Positions 12,255-21,094 of a DNA stretch of 64,000 nt are shown piece after piece. The stretch is from Prostheceraeus crozeri (lineage: Eukaryota > Platyhelminthes > Polycladida > Euryleptidae). The translations under genes and the position numbers were made by a program. Every line of letters begins with the position of its first letter. Position 1 is the stretch's first letter. The DNA lies in the NCBI GenBank assembly GCA_907163375.1, contig CAJQUW010008671.1, positions 62,001 through 126,000 of the forward strand, in the 5' to 3' direction. The notes under the pieces were generated by a model. The model had not been told where the DNA came from and made no database searches. It saw only the letters and a list, made by a program, of their open reading frames with translations.

Positions 12255-12730
12255 ATGAGCAACATAAATGAGTTTTTTAAATTATATGGAACGCAAACTA
12301 CGACAAATTTCGACCTAAAGAAAATCGCAAATGAATTAGGAATAAAGAATTTTCATGTTCTAATGAGAAACGAATTACAATTCCTAAAAAATAGGCCAAC
12401 AGGAACCTTCAGTTCCCGGAACAAAGTTCCATCAATAACTGTAAATTTCATAACGAATCTTCACACTTCAGACCAAAACGGCGTACATTGGTCAGCAGGC
12501 GTTAAAAATCATCAGCAGAACTATTATTTTGATTCATACGGTTTGCCCCCTACAAATGAAGTAAAAGAATTACTTGGAACGGAACATACAATACATTTCA
12601 AATTCAAAAACCGGGAACTACTTACTGTGGTCAATTATGTCTTTATGTTTTATTTAAATTACAAAAAGGAGTACCATTTCTTGATATTATGTTAGAATTG
12701 AATAATAAAAATAATAATAATGATAATTAA
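12255..12730 (+). pseudogene. pro: Adenain-like cysteine protease, frameshifted
   Basis: This is the maturation protease of Polintons and adenoviruses (Ulp1/adenain fold) that cleaves virion precursors. In the ATG-started frame (12255-12695) the catalytic His is in GVHWSAG (residue ~78) and the acidic residue in YFDSYG (~93). The catalytic Cys motif (YCGQLC, Cys codon 12626-12628) lies in the -1 frame. The transition falls around 12595-12615 and that frame ends at 12730. As written, the protein would lose its nucleophile. A missing base in a short T or A run would explain it; so would genuine decay. It overlaps the end of the convergent integrase gene by four bases. Confidence 0.85.
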
Positions 12731-14059
12731 AAATCAGTTCGTTGTAATTCATTTTGATAAAAACGGCCTCTGATATCCTCATTATCTAAATCTTTAATTT
12801 CATAAGTAATCGGATAACTTTGATTTATTTTACAAATTTCAAATATCTCTTTCGTCCAGTATCCGACGAAGCCCTTTTCAAATTTGTTCTTATATTTAAA
12901 TATTCTAACTCTATCTCCAATTTTAAATTTCGGCTTAAGTTTCTGCAAATTCGGATTACTCTCATTCAAATTATTATTCTCGAATATTTTCTTTCGTATC
13001 AAATCAGGGTCGTCAGAAGCATTCTTTGGAGTTTCTTCAATACCAGAATGAACTTTATTATTGTACTCTTCTACAACTCCTGGTAATATCTTCAACCATT
13101 TCTGATTTCCTTGCTGAGTAAATTTTTTGAAAATTTTATTTTTTAACGTTCGATTGAATCTTTCTATCACTATAGCTTTTCCTGCGTTTTCAGTTGAATA
13201 AACAGTTTCAAATAGTGGCTGAACGTTTCTGTTATAAAATTCCGACCCTTTATCAACAAACAATTTTTTTGGCTTTCTTTTACTTTCTTTAAAGATTTCT
13301 TCAAACGCATATTTAACAGATAGACCACTTTTATTTTTTAAAGGTTTTACCCAAGCGTATCGTGTATATAAATCTATAACTGTCAATGCGTATTTGTAGT
13401 CAGACTTTGTCTTAGAACCTTCGGTTCGGTCCCTTTCATTCGGCATATGAATAAGATCAGCACTCCAAATATCATCTTTATTAAATACTTTTACTTTTAA
13501 TAAATATTTAGGCTTTCAATATCTTTATGAATTTCAGATGCATAAACGTCTGAATTATGATTTTCATTTAAACCCTGACCGAATAATATTTTAGCTTGTA
13601 AAGCTTTCTTAAAAAACATTCTTTCAATTTTTTCTCTAAATGTAGGATTTTGAATACTATCTAATTCTTGTATCATCTTCTTATCAGCTGCATGACGAGA
13701 ACTTAGATCATGATTCCGATAAGCTAAATCATGCCTGTAAGCGGCGGCATCTACTCTATTTATTGGTTCTTCACCTGGTTTCGGATTATTATTCTCATCT
13801 AGTCTTATATCTAATCGAGTTCCTGGACCGGTATATGAATGACCAGGAAGATGTTTTTCTTCGAATATTTACTCCAAATAAATCCAGGAAAGTTTTCTAA
13901 TGTTTTTTGTATGTCTCCACCGAAGTGGTGTGGAACTTTGTTCTTGTCACCTCCAATATGCTGACAGTTTGAGTTTTTATTTTTGTTTAATAGATAATTC
14001 AATAAATCTAAATTAGAAATTTTTAATTTAATTAAATTTTCGGAATTTGTAGAATTCAT
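12727..14059 (-). pseudogene. int: PLA2-like domain fused to retroviral-type integrase, two frameshifts
   Basis: Reading from ATG 14059 there is a short N-terminal region, then a parvovirus-VP1-like phospholipase A2 domain. That domain has a Ca-loop-type GPGT (about 13830-13842) and the catalytic HDLAY (about 13719-13737), followed by a helical region. Next comes an rve integrase core: first Asp in WSADL (about 13456), second Asp in FVDKGSEFYN, Glu in ERFNRTLKNK, and a C-terminal SH3-like tail. Two -1 shifts near 13858 and 13512 split it into three frames; the last open piece (13446-12727, 239 codons) lacks the first Asp. PLA2-integrase fusions are known in some Polintons, which supports treating this as one gene. 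Integrase inserts the element with 6-bp duplications; the PLA2 domain could act in membrane breach. Confidence 0.78.
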
Positions 14060-14114
14060 TTTAAAAGATAAAAAAAATTTAAAAGATAAAATAAAATAAT
14101 TGTTTTACCGAATC

Positions 14115-14127
14115 GGAGCGAAGCTCC
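14115..14127. repeat. GC hairpin mini-element GGAGC-GAA-GCTCC
   Basis: Perfect 5-bp stem with GAA loop between two AT-rich genes; a member of the family described under findings. It precedes TCAGG, as in other copies. Confidence 0.7.
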
Positions 14128-14135
14128 TCAGGTTA

Positions 14136-14621
14136 TTACCTTATCATACTAGGACTTAGATATATTCCAGAACCATCTTTAGTTTCTTTAATTTCAATTA
14201 AATCATCAACATTGTGGAGAATATTTTTAAGAACTCGTTTTCCTTCATCAACTAATTTTAATTTACTAATAAAATTATCTACTACTCCTTCGCCCCTAGC
14301 AACTTTCTCTAACTCTCTATTATGTCGTTTTTTTTCTTCTAATGCTGCCTTCTCTGATTTATTTTTATTTACTGCTTGGACAATACCAGCTGTCCCACCT
14401 GCAACACTTCCTGCTGCTGCTATGCCTCCTATTATTAGTGGAATTAATGGGAGAATTCCACCATTCTTTTCTTCTTGTAATTGAATATTCTCTATCATTG
14501 GTTTACTTATGTAATACTTTTTTTTATTAATAGTAATAGTTTTAGGGGTATTTTTGTCAACAATATTACGTAATTTTAATTCAACAGTTTTATTATTAAT
14601 ATTACTTTTCGCTTGCGACAT
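14136..14621 (-). CDS. pX-like virion core protein with hydrophobic Gly/Ala segment
   Basis: 161 residues. After a basic N-terminal half comes NGGILPLIPLIIGGIAAAGS, continuing as a Gly/Ala-rich stretch and then a charged helical tail. The GGxLPLxxPLxxG pattern followed by an Ala/Gly helix is typical of the small adenovirus pX-like proteins found next to capsid genes in Polintons. A role in genome condensation or membrane interaction inside the virion is inferred. It sits head-to-tail downstream of the major capsid gene on the minus strand, consistent with a late structural cluster. ATG 14621 is the only sensible start. Confidence 0.6.
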   Translation of the reverse strand: MSQAKSNINNKTVELKLRNIVDKNTPKTITINKKKYYISKPMIENIQLQEEKNGGILPLIPLIIGGIAAAGSVAGGTAGIVQAVNKNKSEKAALEEKKRHNRELEKVARGEGVVDNFISKLKLVDEGKRVLKNILHNVDDLIEIKETKDGSGIYLSPSMIR

Positions 14622-14853
14622 TTTTAATAAAAAATTTTAAGTTATCAAAAATTTTAATCTATTCTAGTTATGAATAAATTATAAGTTAAGAATTTTTTTA
14701 ATCTATTCTAGTTATGAAAAATTTTAAGTTACCAAAAAATTTTAAGTTACCAAAAATTTTAATCTATTCTAGTTATGAAAAAAAAATTTTAATTAACCTA
14801 TCGGAGAGAAGCTCCTCTGGCTTTAGCCGATCGGACCAAGGGTCCTCAGGTTA
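14622..14853. promoter_or_regulatory. AT-rich repeats and hairpins between capsid genes
   Basis: Three copies of AATCTATTCTAGTTATGAA begin at 14656, 14700 and 14761. Two GC hairpins follow: GGAG-AGAAG-CTCC (14803-14815) and GGACC-AAG-GGTCC (14833-14845). The region separates the MCP gene from the pX-like gene and could hold both the 3' end signal of the former and the promoter of the latter. Confidence 0.4.
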
Positions 14854-16188
14854 TTAACTAATCCTAACCATCTTTCCATTAAGAATTTCAATAGAATATT
14901 TTGCATCTTCTAGCAATAAACCATAAGCCATCAATGAAGTTGTGGAATCTTTCTTTTCAATATTAATTGTTACATCACAACCATTTTTAATAATATCTTC
15001 AGATTGTGCACTTAAATCGAAACAGAAAATTGGATATAAATGTCTCCAATCTCCAGGAGTTAATTGTGGTTCAACTCCAAATTCTATACAAAGATTTCTA
15101 TAAGCATCATATCCTTCCATAAATTGATTATTGGTATCATCGAATCTTAATGGATCAATTGGATATCGAGTTTGATTTAATGAAACTTGTAAACTTCGAA
15201 TTGTATTAATATGAAAAATATTATTGTTCTTATCAAAACTTGGAGAATTATTTCTTTGAAATGTTAGTAATAAATATCTTGGTGTATTCGCAGTTCTAGT
15301 AAAATGCCAGTTAAATCTTTGTTCGGAAAAAGTTACTGAACTAGCAGTTCTCTTTAGAAAATTAACTGGAATTGGTTTGTTAGTATTTAATCTTTTTGCA
15401 ATAGCTGTTTCAACCTCTAAACTAGGAGTAATATGCTTAATCCACCATTCAAGTCTATCAATTTTTAAATATGCTTTTTTTCCAGTCTTACCAAAAAAGA
15501 TTAATTCATTATTTGCTGTACGATGAATTATTAATTTAAATTTTAATTGATATGATATTTTATCATAATCTAAATAACCGAATAATGGAGACAATGACCA
15601 ATTTACTGTCTGTTTACTTTTTTTGTTAAATTCACGTCTTTCTTTATATGCTTCATTATTTGTTTTATTTAAATGTTTTGCAATATTTTCTACATCTTTC
15701 GCAATTCCTGCTGCATCTGTTCCAGCGTGAGTTAAATCCTCAATAATTATGCCATCATTAGTATCAGGAAACCAACCTTCGATTTCATGCTTTTTATTAT
15801 TTTCACCAATTATTACAAATCTAAGCATTGTATCAATTACACCTGGAGAATCACTTATTGTTTCTATATTTTGAGTTGCAACATCTAAACGCATTTGTGT
15901 AAATAAACTTGGGAAAAAATTATTCTCTAGTGTAATATTATCGGTATCTGGTAATGGTGTTGTAAAATTAGCATCAGAATATAGAGAATATTCACAGTGC
16001 AAAAATGAATCAGGTAGATATAAATAACTCTGCTGATTATCAACTTCAAAGATTAAATCTCCTCCAGTATTTACTCTACTGGAAGATCCGGGATTCATAG
16101 CAATTCTTATATAGTCATTCTTTTTTTGATTATAACTGACGAACGGAGGATCGTCTAATCTAAATTTATTTTCGATAAGCGAAGACAT
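14854..16188 (-). CDS. MCP: Major capsid protein (double jelly-roll)
   Basis: 444 residues with no break. The pattern fits the Polinton/adintovirus hexon-like double jelly-roll MCP. There are beta-rich blocks such as LIFEVDNQQSYLYLPDS near residue 50, a loop-rich middle, and a C-terminal block with the conserved LYPIFCFDLSAQ followed by VTINIEKK and VMAYGLLLED-like strands. Neighbours support this: pX-like gene downstream and a pVI-like gene upstream, all on the minus strand. It would form the trimeric capsomers of an icosahedral particle. It is on the short side for Polinton MCPs but similar in length to the one in element 2 (455 aa). Family call is from overall pattern and context, not from a search. 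Confidence 0.78.
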   Translation of the reverse strand: MSSLIENKFRLDDPPFVSYNQKKNDYIRIAMNPGSSSRVNTGGDLIFEVDNQQSYLYLPDSFLHCEYSLYSDANFTTPLPDTDNITLENNFFPSLFTQMRLDVATQNIETISDSPGVIDTMLRFVIIGENNKKHEIEGWFPDTNDGIIIEDLTHAGTDAAGIAKDVENIAKHLNKTNNEAYKERREFNKKSKQTVNWSLSPLFGYLDYDKISYQLKFKLIIHRTANNELIFFGKTGKKAYLKIDRLEWWIKHITPSLEVETAIAKRLNTNKPIPVNFLKRTASSVTFSEQRFNWHFTRTANTPRYLLLTFQRNNSPSFDKNNNIFHINTIRSLQVSLNQTRYPIDPLRFDDTNNQFMEGYDAYRNLCIEFGVEPQLTPGDWRHLYPIFCFDLSAQSEDIIKNGCDVTINIEKKDSTTSLMAYGLLLEDAKYSIEILNGKMVRIS

Positions 16189-16301
16189 TTTTATAAGAAA
16201 TAATTTGACTTTTTGTTTTTCTCACAGATAGAAAAAATTTTTATTAAATATAATTTTAAAATTTTACTAAAAATTACTAAAAAATTTACTAAAATATAAT
16301 T

Positions 16302-16781
16302 TTAGAATTTTGCTAGACCAGCTCCGTTGCTCACGCCATTACCTCTTATTTCTTCAATTGTTTTTTCATTATGTTTACTATCAGACGGAGCTCCGCTCCT
16401 CAAGGTTTCCCCAACAGCTATGTTAGCAATTTTGTTTTTTGTTTCATCTGAAAGTTTTTTTAATTTTTTTAGTTCTTCAGAATCATTCTTGAGTTTACGA
16501 ATAGCTTCTAGTTGTTTTAATTCGTTTTGTGATTTAACAGCATTTGATATTGCACTAGCTGTACTACCTATAGCAGCTGCTCCTTTTGCAGCAGATGTAA
16601 TCAAATCTTTATTATTCTTAATTAAGTTAACGATACTACCAATACCAGAAAAGATGCCATCCCCTTCTTTTTGAACGGTTTCTCTATTATCATAATGATA
16701 AACAGGATTCATACGTGGTTCATGAGCAATTCTTTGATTTGAAGCAAATTGTTTAAGATTGTGTTTATAAATTATAGGCAT
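16302..16781 (-). CDS. pVI-like minor virion protein
   Basis: 159 residues. The N-terminal ~45 residues are polar; then GDGIFSGIGSIVNLIKNN and an Ala-rich amphipathic segment, a charged coiled-coil stretch, and a C-terminus rich in G/N. This arrangement resembles small membrane-active or cementing virion proteins (adenovirus pVI-like) next to MCP in related elements. Residues ~128-134 (RSGAPS) are encoded by a GC hairpin mini-element (16387-16399) that appears to be inserted in frame. Function is inferred from context. Confidence 0.5.
   Translation of the reverse strand: MPIIYKHNLKQFASNQRIAHEPRMNPVYHYDNRETVQKEGDGIFSGIGSIVNLIKNNKDLITSAAKGAAAIGSTASAISNAVKSQNELKQLEAIRKLKNDSEELKKLKKLSDETKNKIANIAVGETLRSGAPSDSKHNEKTIEEIRGNGVSNGAGLAKF
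16387..16399. repeat. GC hairpin mini-element inside the pVI-like gene
   Basis: GGAGC-TCC-GCTCC, perfect 5-bp stem, keeping the host frame open. Confidence 0.65.
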
Positions 16782-16822
16782 TTTTTAGTAATAAATTTGA
16801 CTTTTGGGAAAAATATAAATAC

Positions 16823-16833
16823 GGGCGAAGCCC
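16823..16833. repeat. GC hairpin mini-element, intergenic
   Basis: GGGC-GAA-GCCC followed by TGG and a second imperfect hairpin (GACATC...GATGTC, about 16838-16859). The same composite is found inside the PolB gene at 25625-25656 in the opposite orientation. Confidence 0.65.
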
Positions 16834-16883
16834 TGGAAGACATCTCCGTTGACCCATGAACCGATGTCCATTATAAAAAATGT

Positions 16884-17057
16884 TTATTTTTTGTTCTTAA
16901 CTTTTGCAGATTGCGTTTTTGGTTTAACTTTATCAGGAACCAAACCTGCATCAATCATTATTTTTATTCTATGATTTTCTTTCATAATATTTCTTTCTTT
17001 TATTAACTCTTCTAATTGTTTAATTCTTTTAAAATTATTAGCTCTAATTTTATCCAT
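16884..17057 (-). CDS. 57-aa protein paralogous to the N-terminus of the gene at 25999
   Basis: A short ORF of 57 residues that starts MDKIRANNFKRIKQLEELI. This is nearly the same as the first ~28 residues of the 25999 gene (MDKVRADNFKRIKQLDELI). It then diverges into a short basic tail. It sits between the fibre-like gene and the pVI-like gene on the minus strand. The shared part is a charged helix. It could be a real small protein or the remnant of a partial duplication; conservation of the frame over the shared part favours recent coding status. Confidence 0.5.
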   Translation of the reverse strand: MDKIRANNFKRIKQLEELIKERNIMKENHRIKIMIDAGLVPDKVKPKTQSAKVKNKK

Positions 17058-17206
17058 TTTTAAAATTATATACTTTTATATATTTATACTTTTATATTTT
17101 TAAAAATTATATTTATACTTTTATATTTTTAAAATTATATTTATATTTTTTATGATTCTTATTTTTTGTAGGTAAAAATATTTAAGTTAATATTTACAAT
17201 ACTCGT

Positions 17207-18094
17207 TTAAGATTTACGTTTATGAATATCTAACAACTTCGAGATAACTTTATTAATTGCCTGTTGCACTTTATCTATTGCGTCAAGTAGCGTGTGATGT
17301 ACTTTAATTTCTTTTCTATTAACTTGCATTTTCTGCTGATTAATCTTCCACGCCGTTTTAAGAGCATTTAACTTAATTTTAAGAACATCTAATTGTATTT
17401 TAACAGCATCTAACTGTTCTTTATTTTCTTTAGAGTTTTCTTGTAAATTTTTCTTTAATTCATTTTCTAAATTGATTTTAAGAGTTTTCATTTTATCAAC
17501 TTTTTCATTAAGTGAGTTTACTTCATTTATTATTCTATTCATCTTTTTCATTTGTTGAGTAATTTTAGAACTCAATTCATCAACACTTTTTTGTAATGTA
17601 GTTTGCAACTGCTTTAAATTTTTTTTAATTCTTTCAGGTAGTTTTTCTATTTCATCTTCTAATTGTTCTTTTAACATTTTTATCTGATGTTTATTTTTAA
17701 TGACTGCAGATTTTAAATTTAAAGAAAGTAATATTAAAATTTTTGATTGTTCTGAAATCTTTTTAAAAAGTTTTGCTATATCTGCTTCTAGCTCTCTGTC
17801 CTTTTTATCAAGTTTTAATAATTTTTCGTTTAATGATTTATCATTAAGTTTAAGCAACTTTAATTCATTCATCAGTGGAACCATAACATCGTTTATATAT
17901 TTTTCCTTTAAGTCATTGATTTGTGTATCAACATATTGTTTATTTGTTAACTCTGTATTTTGTTGCGGAAGAATAGAAAGATGCAATGGACCAGATAAAA
18001 CGTCTCCAGTTTTCATAATATAATTTTCTATCTCTATTTCTAACTCACGATTATTCGGGATATATGCACCTCCACCAACATTTGGTAACATCAT
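17207..18094 (-). CDS. Fibre-like coiled-coil protein with phage-tail-fibre-type collar motif
   Basis: I place the start at ATG 18094 (MMLPNVGGGAYIPN...); the upstream in-frame part is AT-rich untranslated-type sequence. About 295 residues. Residues ~25-60 contain TGDVLSGPLHLS, then a spacer and TNKQYVD. This G-x-LSGPL-x(n)-TKQYVD arrangement is characteristic of trimeric tail-fibre and collar proteins of bacteriophages. The rest (about 200 residues) is long heptad-type coiled coil. Together they suggest a trimeric fibre or spike. It is transcribed divergently from the zinc-finger gene. No fibre has an assigned place in most Polintons, so receptor binding is inference only. Confidence 0.5.
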   Translation of the reverse strand: MMLPNVGGGAYIPNNRELEIEIENYIMKTGDVLSGPLHLSILPQQNTELTNKQYVDTQINDLKEKYINDVMVPLMNELKLLKLNDKSLNEKLLKLDKKDRELEADIAKLFKKISEQSKILILLSLNLKSAVIKNKHQIKMLKEQLEDEIEKLPERIKKNLKQLQTTLQKSVDELSSKITQQMKKMNRIINEVNSLNEKVDKMKTLKINLENELKKNLQENSKENKEQLDAVKIQLDVLKIKLNALKTAWKINQQKMQVNRKEIKVHHTLLDAIDKVQQAINKVISKLLDIHKRKS

Positions 18095-18215
18095 TTTTAA
18101 ACAATAAAAATAAAATTTTTTCTGATTATAAAAAATACATAAATTATAAAAATACATAAATTATAAAAATACATAAATTATAAAAAATAAAATTTTCCTA
18201 ATAAAAATAAAAAAA
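18095..18215. promoter_or_regulatory. Bidirectional promoter region at the centre of element 1
   Basis: This short gap separates the minus-strand left arm from the plus-strand right arm. It contains about three direct repeats of AATACATAAATTATAA (18134-18188). Low complexity prevents naming a TATA box with certainty. Confidence 0.45.
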
Positions 18216-19063
18216 ATGGAAATGACTCAAATTTGTCAAGTTTGCAATATGCGTTTTTTAAATCAAACACTATTATATTCTCATATGAAAAACACACCAT
18301 GTGGTATGCATATGAATCAATTACAACCTAATAATAGTATGCAACCTAATAATAGTATTCAGAATAATATTCAACCTAATAATAGTATTCAGTATAATAA
18401 TATTCAATCAGAGCAACCATTACAAAGATTAAAGCATTTATTTATTTCAGATAAAGAACAAAATCTTTATACTGCTAGAATAAATACACCTAGGCAAAAT
18501 ACACCTAGGCAAAATAATAATAATCCTTTTGTTCAAAATAATAATGTAGCACAAAATAATCCTTTTGTTCAAAATAATAATGTAGCTCAAAATAATAATG
18601 TAGCTCAAAATAATTATATTGATAAAAATCAATTTGTTGAAAGTAATAACAAAAAAATATGTACCGGATGTAATAAAAATATAACATCAAAAAATTTTGC
18701 ACGTCATTTAAAATTATGCGAACAAACAGAAGAGGTTAAAAAGAAAAAAAAGATAAATTAAAAGATCAGTTATGTCGTAATTGTAATAAATATTTTACAA
18801 ATCAAGGAATTACTAATCATTATAATTCTTGTATAAGTTCTACAAGACAATGTACAAGTTGTCAAAATACTAAACCTAAGACAGAGTTTTATGATAGTAA
18901 ATATCAGTGTAAGGATTGTTTAAAAGAAAAAGTTAAATGTAGAGGTTGTCAAAAAATTATATTAAAGAAAAATTTTCAGCGACATGTAACACTATGTCCA
19001 AAACTTAATCAACATAATAATCAACATAATAATAATTTATATCAAAATAATAATTTATATTAG
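18216..19063 (+). pseudogene. Multi-zinc-finger protein split by a -1 shift at an A run
   Basis: The first frame (18216-18761, 181 codons) has a C2H2-like finger (CQVC...HMKNTPC), a long Asn/Gln-rich low-complexity region with QPNNS and QNNNVA repeats, and a second C/H motif (CTGCN...HLKLC). The -1 frame downstream, to stop 19061-19063, continues with several more CxxC/CxxH modules (CRNCN, CTSCQ, CKDC, CRGCQ, HVTLC). The break lies in an A-rich run at 18738-18752 that contains A_AAA_AAG in the correct phase. Either a base is missing or -1 ribosomal slippage joins the two. Nucleic-acid binding is likely; the role is unknown. Confidence 0.65.
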
Positions 19064-19100
19064 TATTTCTATTAAAATAGACTTATATATTTAAATAATT

Positions 19101-19300
19101 GTATTTCAACTAAAATAGTTGTATTTCAACTAAAATAGTTGTATTTCAACTAAAATATTTGTATTTCAACTAAAATAGTTGTATTTCAACTAAAATAGTT
19201 GTATTTCAACTAAAATAGTTGTATTTCAACTAAAATAGTTGTATTTCAACTAAAATAGTTGTATTTCAACTAAAATAGTTGTATTTCAACTAAAATAATC
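19101..19300 (+). repeat. Ten-copy 20-bp tandem array
   Basis: The unit is GTATTTCAACTAAAATAGTT, ten head-to-tail copies, with a variant (ATATTT) in the third copy and a degenerate last copy. There are no spacers, so it is not a CRISPR array. It lies just past the zinc-finger gene and before the structured pair at 19367. It could be a binding array, an enhancer or an internal replication-related repeat. Confidence 0.9.
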
Positions 19301-19366
19301 TTATATATATTAATATATTATTTTTTTATAAAGAATAAAATATTATTTTATTAAAATATTCTTAAG

Positions 19367-19494
19367 CATTCCGGAAGAGAGGAGAGGTATAAAAATACTT
19401 CTTTTGAGTATAGGAACAAAAAGTCCGACACATTCCGGAGGTTCTACAGAGGTTAAAAACACTCATAAGAGTGTAAGAATGCTAGTCCGGAATC
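19367..19494 (+). ncRNA. Tandem pair of 64-nt structured motifs
   Basis: Copies at 19367-19430 and 19431-19494 are the same length. They share CATTCCGGA at the start, GAGG.T.AAAAA in the middle, and AGTCCG near the end. Each contains an internal hairpin whose stem differs but stays paired: ATACT/AGTAT in copy 1 and ACACTC/GAGTGT in copy 2. An outer ATTCCGGA/TCCGGAAT stem closes copy 2. Paired changes suggest selection on RNA or cruciform DNA structure. I cannot match it to a known ribozyme or cis-acting RNA family. Confidence 0.5.
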
Positions 19495-19536
19495 AACAAA
19501 TAATAACTCCTAAATTTTTTATTTAAAAAATAATAA

Positions 19537-20025
19537 ATGAATAAAAGCGAAAATTTGGAAGATTTATATTCACCGGTTATAATTAAAAGTGATAAAAGTA
19601 ATAAAAGTAATCTAAGTCGTCATAAATCTCTTAATGCAATAAACGAAATAATAAATAATTATATGAATAACACTGAGTTTCAAGATACACTAACCCCTCA
19701 AGATCCGAATCTCAAAGATATTAATAATATTGTAGATAATCCTATATATAATACTAAATATAATAATAATATAGATAAAAATATATATAATAATAATATA
19801 GATAAAAATATATATAATAATATAGATAAAAATACATATAATAAAAGATATTTAGAGACACTACCCCCTAATTCATCTCTTAATAAAAAAATACCACAAT
19901 CAGATCTTACACGTCTTTGGAATTTTTTAAAATTTCATTGTATAAAAATATTGTTAGCATGTATTTTAATATTTTTTATTTATCATCTTGTTATATGTAT
20001 TGGTAATCAATGGGTTACTTTCTAA
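19537..20025 (+). CDS. Single-pass membrane protein with Asn-rich repeats
   Basis: 162 residues. The N-terminal ~125 residues are polar and Asn/Ile/Lys-rich, with repeats of NNIDKNIYN. A hydrophobic segment follows (KILLACILIFFIYHLVICIG, residues ~136-156), leaving only a few residues after it, so it looks like a tail-anchored or type II protein. No homology recognised. It lies upstream of the first ATPase and overlaps the N-terminal extension frame of that gene (ATG 20010). Confidence 0.5.
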   Translation: MNKSENLEDLYSPVIIKSDKSNKSNLSRHKSLNAINEIINNYMNNTEFQDTLTPQDPNLKDINNIVDNPIYNTKYNNNIDKNIYNNNIDKNIYNNIDKNTYNKRYLETLPPNSSLNKKIPQSDLTRLWNFLKFHCIKILLACILIFFIYHLVICIGNQWVTF

Positions 20026-20143
20026 CAGAGGAACAAAAGAGAATAAATTTTTATAAACAAGAAAAAAAACTTTTGAAGGATGGAAGACTGAGGAAGATAA
20101 GATTAAGGATAAAACTAATAATAAAAATATTAAACAAGGTAAA

Positions 20144-21094
20144 ATGTATCAAGAAAATTTACATTTCATTGTTTACGGTAAAACTGGAAGTGGTAAGACT
20201 ACGTTTATTAAAAAATATATAAACCAATATTATAAGGATGAAACAAAAGTACATATTTTTTGTATGCATACTTCTGAATGGCCAACTTTTACAAACGTCT
20301 ATAATGATAAACAATTAGATGAGTTACAAGATATGGAAAGTTTTGCTGGTACACCTGAAAATAAATCTTTATTAATTTTAGATGATGTTGCAAGTTTATC
20401 AAAACAAAAAAATATGTCAGAAATATTTACAAAAGGAAGACATCAAAATATTGAAATAGTTGTATTAGCTCATAAAGCTTGTGATGTAGATAATAAGATT
20501 AGAGAAAACATTCAAACATTTTTTACAACTACACAAAATAATGCAGCATTCTTTAATGATATTAATAAAAATTATAAAATGAATATGCCTTTATCATATT
20601 ATACACAACATAAATATGGAATAATACGTGTTGACACCATAAGAGGACATATGCAAGTATATGATAAAGATTTAAATATATTAGTAGATACCGAACATGA
20701 AATCTATAATAACTCTCAAGATTTTGATATTAGAATGTATGCAAATGCAAAACATTTATCAAATCAAGTTATAGAACAAATAATTATCTTTTTAGAGTCT
20801 GAAGCAAAAGTACCACTAAAAATTATTCCTGATACATTTTATTTTTATTTTGATCATTATTTAAATGCAAAATTTGGTATACCAATACCTAACAGATTAC
20901 AAGATAATGAAACATTAAACTATTTAAAAATTGCAATAAATGATGTTAGAAACGGATTAAGAAAAGCAACCCCAATAATATCTGATGTTAAATCTACATT
21001 TTCTGATGCTAAATCTACATTTGATGAAGCCAAAAAAACATATAATGATATAAAACCATTAATAAATGGTGTAAGTGAAATACTTAATAATTAA
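20144..21094 (+). CDS. A32/FtsK-type packaging ATPase, first copy
   Basis: 316 residues from ATG 20144. Walker A is GKTGSGKTT (residues 12-20), Walker B LLILDD (76-81), and KGRHQN (97-102) matches the GRH sensor of the A32-like genome-packaging ATPases. The C-terminal ~140 residues are extra and end in repeats of SDVKSTF/SDAKSTF. A frame opening at ATG 20010 could supply an N-terminal extension through a -1 shift at an 8-A run (20062-20069). A second, more canonical A32-type ATPase lies at 27818. Whether this copy packages DNA or has been recruited to another step is unknown. Confidence 0.72.
   Translation: MYQENLHFIVYGKTGSGKTTFIKKYINQYYKDETKVHIFCMHTSEWPTFTNVYNDKQLDELQDMESFAGTPENKSLLILDDVASLSKQKNMSEIFTKGRHQNIEIVVLAHKACDVDNKIRENIQTFFTTTQNNAAFFNDINKNYKMNMPLSYYTQHKYGIIRVDTIRGHMQVYDKDLNILVDTEHEIYNNSQDFDIRMYANAKHLSNQVIEQIIIFLESEAKVPLKIIPDTFYFYFDHYLNAKFGIPIPNRLQDNETLNYLKIAINDVRNGLRKATPIISDVKSTFSDAKSTFDEAKKTYNDIKPLINGVSEILNN

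Noticed and set aside
18447-18702. Minus-strand Ile/Tyr-rich frames
   Set aside because: Antisense of the Asn/Gln-rich repeats in the zinc-finger gene.
19101-19300. CRISPR-like array
   Set aside because: Units are directly adjacent without unique spacers, no Cas genes, and the context is eukaryotic.
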